From SURF-21 sp964592775 (GTDB lineage: Bacteria > Actinomycetota > Geothermincolia > Geothermincolales > RBG-13-55-18): 17,568 nt of DNA. The first letter of the stretch is position 1, and each line of letters begins with the position of its first letter. The stretch covers positions 1 through 17,568 of the forward strand of contig CAZQFX010000051.1 of the NCBI GenBank assembly GCA_964592775.1, in the 5' to 3' direction. Of the stretch, positions 1-7,103 are shown one piece after another. The notes beneath the pieces were generated by a model, which did no database searches, was not told the DNA's origin, and saw only the letters and a program-made list of their open reading frames with translations. The translations under genes were made by a program, and so were the position numbers.

Positions 1-1
1 G

Positions 2-826
2 TTGAAGGCGGGCATCGCGTTGCGCGTCAACCCCGACGTGGACACGGAGACGCACCCTTACATCGCCACCGGGTTGAAGGAGGCCAAGTTCGGCATCGGC
101 ATCGAGGAGGCGGTGGCGGTATACGAATACGCGGCCTCGCTGTCCAACGTGGAGGTCGTGGGGGTGCACCAGCATATCGGTTCCCAGATAACCCAGGTGG
201 ACCCCTTCCGTGCCAGCCTGGCGATCGTCGGGAAGCTGTTGGAGCGTCTGCAGTCCAGCGGGCTCACCATACGCTACCTGAATATCGGCGGCGGTTTCGG
301 CATCCCCTACAGGCAGGAGGAGGTGCCGTACCCCCGGGACTACGCGCAGGCCCTCGAGCCCCTGCTCGGGGAGTCCGGCTGCAAGGTCATCCTGGAGATC
401 GGGCGCATGATCGTGGGCAACGCGGGCGTTCTCCTGACCCGGGTACTCTACCGCAAGAGCACGGGGGACAAGGACTTCCTGGTCGTGGACGCGGCGATGA
501 ACGACCTCATCCGGCCCAGCCTCTACGGCTCATTCCACGAGATATTGCCCGTACGCAAGACGGGACGTGAGGGCGAGACCGTGGACGTGGTGGGACCGGT
601 GTGCGAATCGGGCGACTTCCTGGCCAGGGAGCGGGAGCTGCCGCGCTCCGAGCCGGGAGAGTTGCTCGCGGTGATGAGCGCCGGCGCGTACGCGTTCACC
701 ATGTCGTCCAACTATAATTCCCGCCGCCGCGCCGCCGAGGTCATGGTGGACGGCGACCGCTTCGGCGTGGTGAGAGAGAGGGAATCGTACGAGGACCTCG
801 TTCGCGGGGAGCGAACCTGGGATTGA
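2..826 (+). CDS. lysA: Diaminopimelate decarboxylase, 3' part (5' end outside window)
   Basis: PLP-dependent decarboxylation of meso-diaminopimelate to L-lysine, the last step of lysine synthesis, cytosolic. The visible 274 residues are the middle and C-terminal parts of a fold-III decarboxylase: HIGSQ, the glycine loop GGGFGIPY, GPVCESGDFLA with the active-site Cys, and the C-terminal AGAYAFTMSSNYN segment that contacts substrate and PLP. The PLP-binding lysine lies in the missing N-terminal part, so the gene is cut by the window edge; the TTG at base 2 is internal, not a start. One oddity is EIGR where the family normally has EPGR, the loop near the PLP phosphate. The stop TGA overlaps a TTG in another frame (823-826), the same TTGA arrangement seen at prfA/prmC. 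The family call is very secure. Confidence 0.95.
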   Translation: MKAGIALRVNPDVDTETHPYIATGLKEAKFGIGIEEAVAVYEYAASLSNVEVVGVHQHIGSQITQVDPFRASLAIVGKLLERLQSSGLTIRYLNIGGGFGIPYRQEEVPYPRDYAQALEPLLGESGCKVILEIGRMIVGNAGVLLTRVLYRKSTGDKDFLVVDAAMNDLIRPSLYGSFHEILPVRKTGREGETVDVVGPVCESGDFLARERELPRSEPGELLAVMSAGAYAFTMSSNYNSRRRAAEVMVDGDRFGVVRERESYEDLVRGERTWD

Positions 827-870
827 ACCGGTGGCCACGGAAGACGCCGTCGCGTGGTGCCGGAGTCGAT

Positions 871-904
871 GGGGAGGTGAAGCGGCATCCAAGAGGGGGG
901 CCCC
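871..904 (+). other. Ribosome-binding site and likely +1 frameshift or indel site before the PP2C-like gene
   Basis: GGGGAGGTGA (871-880) is a good Shine-Dalgarno match. GTG 877 opens a frame (VKRHPRGGP) that joins the PP2C-like frame exactly if one base is dropped in the GGGGGGCCCC run (895-904); CCC-C is a typical +1 slip sequence and also a typical sequencing-error site. The alternative is initiation at ATC 887, 9 nt after GGGAGG. The sequence alone cannot decide between these. Confidence 0.45.
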
Positions 905-970
905 AATATCGGTATTTCCCATACCGGGCTGAGGAAGACCCCGCCCGACGCGCCCTTCTTCGTCCTCAAG

Positions 971-1705
971 ATGAAGGAGGGCGGAAGCCCGTCCGGGCTG
1001 GTCTTCGCGGCTGGTCTGTGCTCCGAAAGCGATAGCCTGGAGGAACTCGAGGCAAGGCGCTACGCCATAGCGCTCCTGCACGAGTTCTTCAAGCAAAGGG
1101 GGCGCGACCTCGAGGTCCCGGACTACGGCCGCATGCTCAGACGGATGTTCCACCACATACATCGGTACATTCTGGACAAGTGGCCCGATGAGGGTATGAA
1201 GCTGGACCTGGCCGTAATGGTGGCCAACACCGCGAATGCTTACACGGCCCGCAGCGGCGGGGGCGGACTGTTCCTCTTCCATGACGGAGAAGCGCGCTCG
1301 GTGTTCCAGCGGGAAGGCGAGGATCGAGCGCTGCTCGGCACGAGCTCCGGCGAGGCCGTCGAGGTAGAGGAGGCGAAATTGTCGCCCGGGGATATGGCGG
1401 TGTTGTGCGATCCCGTGGTGGCCAGGGTGATCGGGCCGCGCGACGTCACTCTCATCCTGCGCCGCGCCTCCGATCCCGCCAAGGCCGCCCTGTTCCTCTC
1501 GGCCATCGCCGAACGCAAGGGCGCCGGGGGCCCTTTGACCGCCTTGATCTGGCAGGTACCCAACTACCAGGGGGCAGTCCTGCTGACCGGGGAGACCCCT
1601 CCCGCGAAGCAGCCCCAAACCGGTGGCGAAGGCCCGGAAGAAGAGACGCCGGCCGAACTCGCCAAGAAGCAATGGCTCAGCAAGTGGCGCCGCCGCAAAG
1701 AGTAG
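971..1705 (+). CDS. PP2C-like protein, probable pseudophosphatase; true N-terminus lies upstream
   Basis: Resembles PP2C-type Ser/Thr phosphatases in layout: an ANTANAYTAR...LFLFHDGEA stretch matches the 'AN.GDSRAYL.RDG' strand pair, LSPGDMAVLCDPVV matches 'L.PGD.llLCSDGL', and the end (AERKGAGGPLTALIW) matches the 'DNiTvvvv' strand. The metal-binding Asp residues are replaced: GDSR becomes SGGGG, SDG becomes CDP, DN becomes GP, and the DGMGG loop appears as AAGLCSE. A catalytically inactive, sensing or scaffolding role is inferred. ATG 971 is the first ATG/GTG/TTG in frame, but about 25 codons upstream (from ~899) still read as family-like sequence (IGISHTGLRK then PPDAPFFV, equivalent to 'GL.R..NEDaf'). 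The start is therefore wrong, non-standard (ATC/ATT) or reached by frameshift. The C-terminus is a charged Pro/Glu/Lys/Arg tail. It sits between lysA and a palindromic repeat; partner unknown. Confidence 0.7.
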   Translation: MKEGGSPSGLVFAAGLCSESDSLEELEARRYAIALLHEFFKQRGRDLEVPDYGRMLRRMFHHIHRYILDKWPDEGMKLDLAVMVANTANAYTARSGGGGLFLFHDGEARSVFQREGEDRALLGTSSGEAVEVEEAKLSPGDMAVLCDPVVARVIGPRDVTLILRRASDPAKAALFLSAIAERKGAGGPLTALIWQVPNYQGAVLLTGETPPAKQPQTGGEGPEEETPAELAKKQWLSKWRRRKE

Positions 1706-1716
1706 CCGGTCAGGCC

Positions 1717-1923
1717 GGGGCCTGAGAGCCTGTTGCATAAACCCGAAGTTTCATGGTGCGTTCTCGGAACGGGGTCGTATCGGCCTTCGGTTATCCCGAG
1801 GCCTTGACCGTCGATTCGCGTAATGGGAAGTAGGGTCAGGTTAAGAAGCACATCCCATCGAAGACCGAAGATACGACCCCATTCAACGTTCGGTTGTGGC
1901 TCATGCAACAGGCCCCTGGCCCC
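1717..1923. repeat. ~200-bp imperfect palindrome, MITE-like or IS remnant
   Basis: The outer arms GCCTGTTGCAT (1728-1738) and ATGCAACAGGC (1903-1913) are perfect 11-bp inverted repeats, flanked by GGGGCC (1717-1722) and GGCCCC (1918-1923). The inner arms GGGGTCGTATC and GATACGACCCC (ending at 1880) are also perfectly inverted, followed by CTTCGG and CCGAAG. No open frame in the middle is credible. The structure fits a non-autonomous transposable element or a decayed IS; as RNA it would form a long hairpin and could also separate the converging PP2C-like and HPS-RraA genes. A near-identical copy of the left end (GAGCCTG then T/C, then TGCATAAACC) occurs at 17492-17509. Confidence 0.6.
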
Positions 1924-1925
1924 GA

Positions 1926-3221
1926 TTACTTCTTTTCCCATTTCTCGAGGTAGGCCACCTGGGAGAGGGTGGAGCCCGCCTCGATCTCCCCGCGCAGGCG
2001 GTTCTCCTTTTCCAGCACGTCCATGGCGCGGTTGGCGATCTCCACCACCTTGTCCCTGGGGATGACCACCACGCCGTCATCGTCGCCCACCATCCAGTCG
2101 CCGGGGAAGACGCGCCTCCCTCCCACCTTGACGGGTACGTTTATCTCGCCGAAGCCCTTGGGCTCTCCGGCGGTAGGGGTCACCAGACGTGAGAAGGCGG
2201 GAAAGCCGAGGGCGCGTATCTCCACCGTATCGCGGATGGCGCCGTCGATCACCACCCCGGCAACCTTTTTCTGGAGGCAACTGTGGGTGGCCAGCTCCCC
2301 CCACAGCGCCGGCCCCAGGCCGCCGGCGTCGATGACGATCACGTCGCCCTCCTCCGCGAGGTCGATGGCCTCGACCGGTTTCGCCCAGTCGCCCGGGTAG
2401 GAGCGGACGGTCAGCGCCGGCCCCACCATATTGAAGCCGGGGCTGATGGGCGGTATGCCTTCCAGCTCTCCCGAGCGGTGCATGGCATCAGAGATATTGG
2501 GAGTGGATACGCGTTCCAGGATTTCCCTGACGCTCTCCATGCCGACCCTCTTGTAGAGGCCGGTCTCCACCGCTTCGCCGGTCAGCATGGCCTTCTTTAT
2601 CTCCTCCGTCGCCTTGCGGGCGTCCTTGCTCTTGATGATCGCGCCGCCTATGATCACTATGTCGGCGCCGCTCTTCACGGCCTTCGCGGCCGTTTCGGAG
2701 TTTATCCCCCCCGCCACGGCGATGGGGATATCGACGGTGTTGGCGACCACCTTCAGCCTTTCGAAAGGGTCCCCGCCGCGCATCTGCATGTCTATGGCCG
2801 TATGCACGGCGATGTAATCGGCGCCCGCCGCTTCGGCGGCGCGCGCCCGGTCCACGGGATCCCCCACTTCGATGAGGTCCACTATGATCTCGGCGCCGTA
2901 GTTGTCGGCCGCCTCCACGCATTCCCTTACCGTGGCGTCGGAAGCGGCCCCCAGGACATCGATGATATTCGCGCCGGCCTTGGCCGCCGCCTCCACCTCC
3001 GCCCTCCCCGCATCCATGGTCTTCATGTCCGCTATGATGACATGGCGGGGAAAGCGCCGCCGCAGTTCCCGTACCGCGTTGAGCCCCTCGCTCTTGATCA
3101 GCGGGGTGCCGACCTCGATCCAGTCCACGCCGCCGGCGACCGCCTCCTCCGCGACCTGGATCGCCCTCTCGAGGTCCACGAAGTCGAGGGCTACCTGCAG
3201 CACGGGTTTTTTCAGTTTCAT
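1926..3221 (-). CDS. 3-hexulose-6-phosphate synthase / RraA-like fusion protein
   Basis: A 431-residue two-domain protein. Residues ~1-213 are a KGPDC/HPS (beta/alpha)8 barrel with the metal and catalytic motif DMKTMD (65-70), IDVLGA and the phosphate-binding IAVAGGI / ADIVIIGGAI loops. HPS condenses formaldehyde with ribulose-5-phosphate to hexulose-6-phosphate, or runs in reverse to make pentose. Residues ~225-420 are an RraA/MenG-like domain with GPALWGE (303-309) and VVIDGAIRD (323-331), the family's aldolase/lyase-type site. Similar HPS-RraA fusions are known mainly from archaea, where HPS is linked to pentose formation; the RraA half's role there is unsettled. ATG 3221 is chosen because a TGATATAAT promoter ends 6 nt upstream, implying a leaderless transcript. 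No separate 6-phospho-3-hexuloisomerase gene (hxlB) lies nearby. It is transcribed convergently to the PP2C-like gene and divergently from hom. Confidence 0.9.
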   Translation of the reverse strand: MKLKKPVLQVALDFVDLERAIQVAEEAVAGGVDWIEVGTPLIKSEGLNAVRELRRRFPRHVIIADMKTMDAGRAEVEAAAKAGANIIDVLGAASDATVRECVEAADNYGAEIIVDLIEVGDPVDRARAAEAAGADYIAVHTAIDMQMRGGDPFERLKVVANTVDIPIAVAGGINSETAAKAVKSGADIVIIGGAIIKSKDARKATEEIKKAMLTGEAVETGLYKRVGMESVREILERVSTPNISDAMHRSGELEGIPPISPGFNMVGPALTVRSYPGDWAKPVEAIDLAEEGDVIVIDAGGLGPALWGELATHSCLQKKVAGVVIDGAIRDTVEIRALGFPAFSRLVTPTAGEPKGFGEINVPVKVGGRRVFPGDWMVGDDDGVVVIPRDKVVEIANRAMDVLEKENRLRGEIEAGSTLSQVAYLEKWEKK

Positions 3222-3227
3222 ATCCGG

Positions 3228-3236
3228 ATTATATCA
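3228..3236 (-). promoter_or_regulatory. Extended -10 promoter of the HPS-RraA gene, predicted leaderless
   Basis: On the minus strand the sequence reads TGATATAAT, a consensus TATAAT with the extended-10 TG. It ends six bases before the ATG at 3221, so the expected transcription start coincides with the start codon. No convincing -35 box or Shine-Dalgarno sequence is present. Confidence 0.65.
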
Positions 3237-3253
3237 CGCACGATTTAGCATCC

Positions 3254-3262
3254 TGGTAGAAT
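3254..3262 (+). promoter_or_regulatory. Extended -10 promoter of hom
   Basis: TGGTAGAAT has an extended-10 TG followed by TAGAAT. The expected start near 3269 leaves a ~25-nt leader that holds GGAGGG (3286-3291) before ATG 3295. It lies back-to-back with the HPS-RraA promoter within 75 bp; no good -35 box is visible. Confidence 0.5.
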
Positions 3263-3294
3263 ATCGTTACAACTGGATAGGAACCGGAGGGACC

Positions 3295-4596
3295 ATGGAA
3301 GAAGGGAAAAGAACCGTCCATGTCGGGCAGATAGGTTGCGGCACCGTGGGATCGGGCGTGTTCAGCATCCTGCGGGACAACGCGGAGGTCATCTCCAGGA
3401 GGACGGGCTGCGAGATCCGGGTCAAGAGCGTCGCGGTGAGGGGCCTCGCGGAGCCGCGTTTCGTGGAAGTCCCGGAGAGCATGCTCACCACCGATGCCCC
3501 GGCCGTTATCCATGACCCGGAGGTGGACATCGTCGTGGAGGTGATGGGCGGGACCGAACCCGCGAGAACTTTCATCCTCGCGGCCCTGGCGGCTGGAAAG
3601 CACGTGGTCTCCGCGAACAAGGAGCTCATGAGCACCCACGGCGGAGAGATCATGGCGGCGGCGGAGCAAGCCGGTGTGGATATCGCCTACGAAGCCAGCG
3701 TGGGGGGCGGCATACCCATCCTGCTCCCTCTCAAGCAGAGCCTGGCCGGAAACACCATTAACCAGATATTGGGAATCGTAAACGGCACGACCAACTACGT
3801 GCTCACCCGCATGACCGAGGAGGGGCTGTCCTTCGCAGAGGCCATCGCCAAGGCCCAGTCCCTGGGGTACGCGGAGGCGGACCCTGGCGCAGACGTGGAG
3901 GGAAGGGACGCGGCCGCCAAACTGGCCATCCTGGCCTCCATGGCCTTCAGCTCGCGCGTGACGCTGAATGACGTCTACACCGAGGGCATCACCGACCTCA
4001 CCCCCGATGATATAACCTTCGGGAGGGACCTGGGCTACGTCATCAAGCTGCTGGCCGTGGCCAAGGACGAGGCGGACGGCATCAGCGTGCGCGTGCACCC
4101 CACCATGATCCGCGCCGACCACCCCCTGGCGGCGGTGCGCGACGAGAACAACGCCATCTTCGTGTCCGGCGACGCCGTGGGCGAGTTGATGTTCTACGGC
4201 AAGGGCGCGGGGTCGCTGCCGTCGGCAAGCGCCGTGGTCGGAGACATCATCTCCATAACGCGCAACATGCTGATGGGCGGGCGCCTGGTGGGATGCACCT
4301 GCTTCTACGATAAAGCCATCAAGGATATGGCGGACGTGGTCTGCCGCTACTTCATGATCTTTGACGTCCCCGACCGTCCGGGGGTGCTGGCCCGGATCGC
4401 CGGCGTGTTCGGGGATAACGGCGTGAGCATAAAGTCGGTCATACAGCACGGCACGGGAGAGGAAGCGCGCATCGTGCTCGTCACCCATGCGGTGCGGGAG
4501 GAGAGCCTGCGCTCCACTGTGAGCGGCTTGGAGAAGCTGGAAGCGGTGAACCGCATCGTCAGCGTGATCAGGGTCGAAGATAAGGAAATGGAGTAG
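3295..4596 (+). CDS. hom: Homoserine dehydrogenase with C-terminal ACT domain
   Basis: NAD(P)H-dependent reduction of aspartate semialdehyde to homoserine, the branch to threonine and methionine. The 433 residues match the usual monofunctional Gram-positive length. The Rossmann motif G-C-G-T-V-G is at 14-19, followed by the ANKELMS catalytic-lysine region, the signature ASVGGGIP, VNGTTNY, and GYAEADP...DVEGRDAAAKL with the catalytic acid residues. Residues ~360-430 are an ACT domain (FDVPDRPGVLARIAGVFGDN), which normally gives threonine feedback inhibition. ATG 3295 is preceded by GGAGGG at 5-nt spacing; the frame is open further upstream but has no homology there. It is first of the hom-thrC-apgM-like cluster, 41 bp before thrC, with lysA of the same amino acid family ~2.5 kb upstream. 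Confidence 0.96.
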   Translation: MEEGKRTVHVGQIGCGTVGSGVFSILRDNAEVISRRTGCEIRVKSVAVRGLAEPRFVEVPESMLTTDAPAVIHDPEVDIVVEVMGGTEPARTFILAALAAGKHVVSANKELMSTHGGEIMAAAEQAGVDIAYEASVGGGIPILLPLKQSLAGNTINQILGIVNGTTNYVLTRMTEEGLSFAEAIAKAQSLGYAEADPGADVEGRDAAAKLAILASMAFSSRVTLNDVYTEGITDLTPDDITFGRDLGYVIKLLAVAKDEADGISVRVHPTMIRADHPLAAVRDENNAIFVSGDAVGELMFYGKGAGSLPSASAVVGDIISITRNMLMGGRLVGCTCFYDKAIKDMADVVCRYFMIFDVPDRPGVLARIAGVFGDNGVSIKSVIQHGTGEEARIVLVTHAVREESLRSTVSGLEKLEAVNRIVSVIRVEDKEME

Positions 4597-4637
4597 CGCG
4601 GGGACGCGGGAAGCCGCCGTTTCGGGGGAGTGATACG

Positions 4638-5696
4638 TTGGTTCCGAGGTGGAAGGGTGTAATAGAAGCGTACCGGGAATTCCTGCCCGTGGACGAGAGC
4701 ACGCCCGCAGTAACCCTCCTGGAGGGCGATACCCCCCTGGTGGAGGCCGCGTACATCAGCGGGCAGATCGATGCCCGGGTGCTGCTCAAATGCGAAGGGC
4801 TGAACCCCACGGGATCCTTCAAGGACCGCGGCATGACCGTGGCGCTCTCCAAGGCGCTGGAGGGGGGCGCGAAAGCGGTGATCTGCGCCTCCACCGGCAA
4901 TACCAGCGCCTCGGCCGCCGCCTACGCGGCGCGCGCGGGGCTCGACTGCGCCGTGCTCATACCCAGCGGGGCCATCGCCCTGGGCAAGCTGGCGCAGGCG
5001 CTGATCCACGGCGCGAAAGTCATCGCCGTGGACGGCAACTTCGACCAGGCGCTGCAACTGGTGCGCAGGATCAGCGACGATCACCCCGTGGTCCTGGTGA
5101 ACTCCCTCAACCCCTACCGTATAGAAGGCCAGAAGACGGGAGCCTTCGAGATATGCGACGCTCTGGGGCGAGCCCCCGATTACCAGTTCATACCAGTGGG
5201 AAACGCGGGTAACATCACGGCCTACTGGAAGGGATACCGCGAATACCGCGAGGCGGGCAGGATAGACTCTCTCCCCCGCATGATGGGCTGGCAGGCGGAG
5301 GGCGCCGCGCCTATCGTGAGGGGACACGTGATCGACAGCCCGGAGACCGTGGCCACCGCCATCCGAATCGGCAATCCCGCCAGCTGGGAGCAGGCGGTAG
5401 CGGCGGCGGACGAGTCCCGGGGGAGCATCGGCATGGTATCCGACGAGGAGATACTGGACGCCTACCGCCTGCTGGCGGACCGCGAGGGCCTTTTCGTGGA
5501 GCCGGCCTCGGCGGCATCCGTCGCCGGACTGTACAAGACCTTCCGGCGCGGGGAGCTGCCGCGGGGATCGCTCGTGGTATGCGTCCTCACCGGCCACGGC
5601 CTCAAGGATCCGGACCTGGCGGTGCAATGCGTCGAGAAGCCGGAGGTGGTACGGCCGCGCATGGAGACGATACTTGACAGGCTCGGTCTGGCGTAG
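4638..5696 (+). CDS. thrC: Threonine synthase
   Basis: PLP enzyme converting O-phosphohomoserine to threonine. The 352-residue, short Bacillus-type form has the PLP lysine in NPTGSFKDRG (K62), the phosphate-binding STGNTSASAAAYAARAGL stretch, the glycine-rich VGNAGN loop, and the late ILDAYRLLADREGLFVEPASAAS segment. The start is TTG 4638, supported by GGGGGAG (4624-4630) at 7-nt spacing. It follows hom by 41 nt and precedes the apgM-like gene by 92 nt, all on the same strand. Its substrate needs a homoserine kinase; no GHMP-type thrB is seen in the window, which draws attention to the next gene. Confidence 0.96.
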   Translation: MVPRWKGVIEAYREFLPVDESTPAVTLLEGDTPLVEAAYISGQIDARVLLKCEGLNPTGSFKDRGMTVALSKALEGGAKAVICASTGNTSASAAAYAARAGLDCAVLIPSGAIALGKLAQALIHGAKVIAVDGNFDQALQLVRRISDDHPVVLVNSLNPYRIEGQKTGAFEICDALGRAPDYQFIPVGNAGNITAYWKGYREYREAGRIDSLPRMMGWQAEGAAPIVRGHVIDSPETVATAIRIGNPASWEQAVAAADESRGSIGMVSDEEILDAYRLLADREGLFVEPASAASVAGLYKTFRRGELPRGSLVVCVLTGHGLKDPDLAVQCVEKPEVVRPRMETILDRLGLA

Positions 5697-5788
5697 CGCC
5701 CGCGATCCCGCATCCTCCGGTGCGTGGAGAGCGGTTTCGGTGGCGGATTCAAGGTCGGAAAGGCCCCTAGCGGTGAAGAGAGGTGAAC

Positions 5789-6991
5789 ATGAAATACGTG
5801 ATCCTGGTGCCTGATGGAGCGGCCGACCGTCCGGTCGAAGCGCACGGAGGGGCGACGCCGCTGGAATCCGCGCGCACGCCGAACATGGATTTCCTGGCCA
5901 GGGAGGGGATATGCGGGACCGCCGTCACCATCCCGGAGGGGATGGCGGCGGGCAGCGATGTAGCGAATTGCTCCATCCTTGGTTACGACCCCCGTGAGTT
6001 CTACTCCGGGCGGGGGTCCCTGGAAGCCCTGAGCATGGGCGTGGAGCTGGGACCGGAGGAGGTGGCCTTCCGCTGCAACCTGGTGACGGAAGGAGACGGT
6101 TTCCTGCTCGACTACAGCGCTGGCCACGTCACCACGGAAGAGGCGAAGCGGCTCATCGCAGCGCTGCGGGAAAAGCTGGATGACGAGCACACCGCGTTCT
6201 TCCCCGGGGTAAGCTACCGCCATCTCCTGGTCTTGAGAGGACTCAAGTACCTCGAGGACCGCTGCATCCCGCCCCACGACGTGGTGGGGCGGAGGATCGA
6301 GGAGATACTCCCCCAGGGTCCAAACGCGCGCAGGCTGACGGGCCTGATACGCATCTCGCGCCGCCTGCTCGCGGACCACGAGGTAAACGCCTGGAGAATA
6401 GAGAGGGGGCTGCGGCCCGCGAACATGATCTGGCCCTGGGGGCAGGGAAGGTCCTCCGTAATGCCCACCTTGGCCGAGAGGTACGGGCTCAAGGGCTCGG
6501 TCATCACCGCCGTGGATCTCATCAAGGGACTGGGCCTGCAGGCGGGCATGGAAGTGGTGGAAGTCCCGGGCGCCACGGGGTATTACGATACGGACTACGC
6601 GGCGAAAGCGCGATACGCCATCGAGAGCCTGCGCCAAGCGGACCTCGTCTACGTCCATGTCGAGGCGCCGGACGAGGCTGGACACGAGGGCAACTGGGAA
6701 GCGAAGGTGGAGGCGATAGAGAACTTCGACACCAAGGTCGTCGGCGCTTTTCTGGATGAGACCATCCGGGCCAACGAGGATTTCGCCTTTCTGCTCATGC
6801 CCGACCACCTGACTCCCATCGAGGTACGCACCCATACCGGCGACCCGGTCCCCTTCGCCATCTATTACCCGCAAGCCGTGCCCGACGGCGGCACTTCCTT
6901 CAGCGAGGCGGGGGTGGCCCGCGGGAGCTACTCCGGGTTCCCCGCCTGGCGACTGCTGGACCTGCTGATGGAGAAAGCGGGGGAGCGTTAG
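5789..6991 (+). CDS. apgM: ApgM-family 2,3-bisphosphoglycerate-independent phosphoglycerate mutase; possible homoserine kinase
   Basis: Alkaline-phosphatase-superfamily protein of the archaeal ApgM type, 400 residues. It begins MKYVILVPDGAADRP with the first metal Asp (D9), then GG.TPLE.A.TPN.D, the nucleophile region GMAAGSDVAN (Ser56), LGYDPREFYSGRGSLEA, HVEAPDEAGHEG and the late metal motifs MPDH and RTHTGDPVPF, so the metalloenzyme looks intact. ApgM interconverts 3- and 2-phosphoglycerate. A subgroup of this family found beside hom and thrC has been proposed, from context, to be an alternative homoserine kinase (a TIGRFAM model of that name exists, from memory). Both roles fit here: hom-thrC lies upstream, and enzymes consuming 2-phosphoglycerate lie downstream. 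ATG 5789 is preferred over GTG 5783, which lies inside the GAGAGGTGA Shine-Dalgarno sequence. Confidence 0.88.
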   Translation: MKYVILVPDGAADRPVEAHGGATPLESARTPNMDFLAREGICGTAVTIPEGMAAGSDVANCSILGYDPREFYSGRGSLEALSMGVELGPEEVAFRCNLVTEGDGFLLDYSAGHVTTEEAKRLIAALREKLDDEHTAFFPGVSYRHLLVLRGLKYLEDRCIPPHDVVGRRIEEILPQGPNARRLTGLIRISRRLLADHEVNAWRIERGLRPANMIWPWGQGRSSVMPTLAERYGLKGSVITAVDLIKGLGLQAGMEVVEVPGATGYYDTDYAAKARYAIESLRQADLVYVHVEAPDEAGHEGNWEAKVEAIENFDTKVVGAFLDETIRANEDFAFLLMPDHLTPIEVRTHTGDPVPFAIYYPQAVPDGGTSFSEAGVARGSYSGFPAWRLLDLLMEKAGER

Positions 6992-7004
6992 AAACCGGGG
7001 AGTA

Positions 7005-7013
7005 TGCTATATT
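7005..7013 (+). promoter_or_regulatory. Candidate extended -10 promoter of the phosphoesterase gene
   Basis: TGCTATATT has an extended-10 TG before TATATT, starting 14 nt after the apgM stop. The expected transcript has an ~85-nt leader before ATG 7104. No clear -35 box is present. Confidence 0.4.
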
Positions 7014-7103
7014 AGGTGTGTGGAAACCGGATGTCGCACGATGCGTGGAATCAAACCCCGTTCGAGTGCCGCCATTAACTGAGCCCAGTGGAGAGTGTTT
7101 GCA

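Noticed and set aside
530..1738. Long minus-strand open frame opposite lysA and the PP2C-like gene
   Set aside because: Its composition (Arg, Gly, Ala, His-rich, no family resemblance) is typical of the antisense of GC-rich genes; the plus strand carries clear families.
3229..4488. 419-codon minus-strand open frame opposite hom
   Set aside because: Mirror of hom in GC-rich DNA; His- and Arg-rich with no recognisable motifs.
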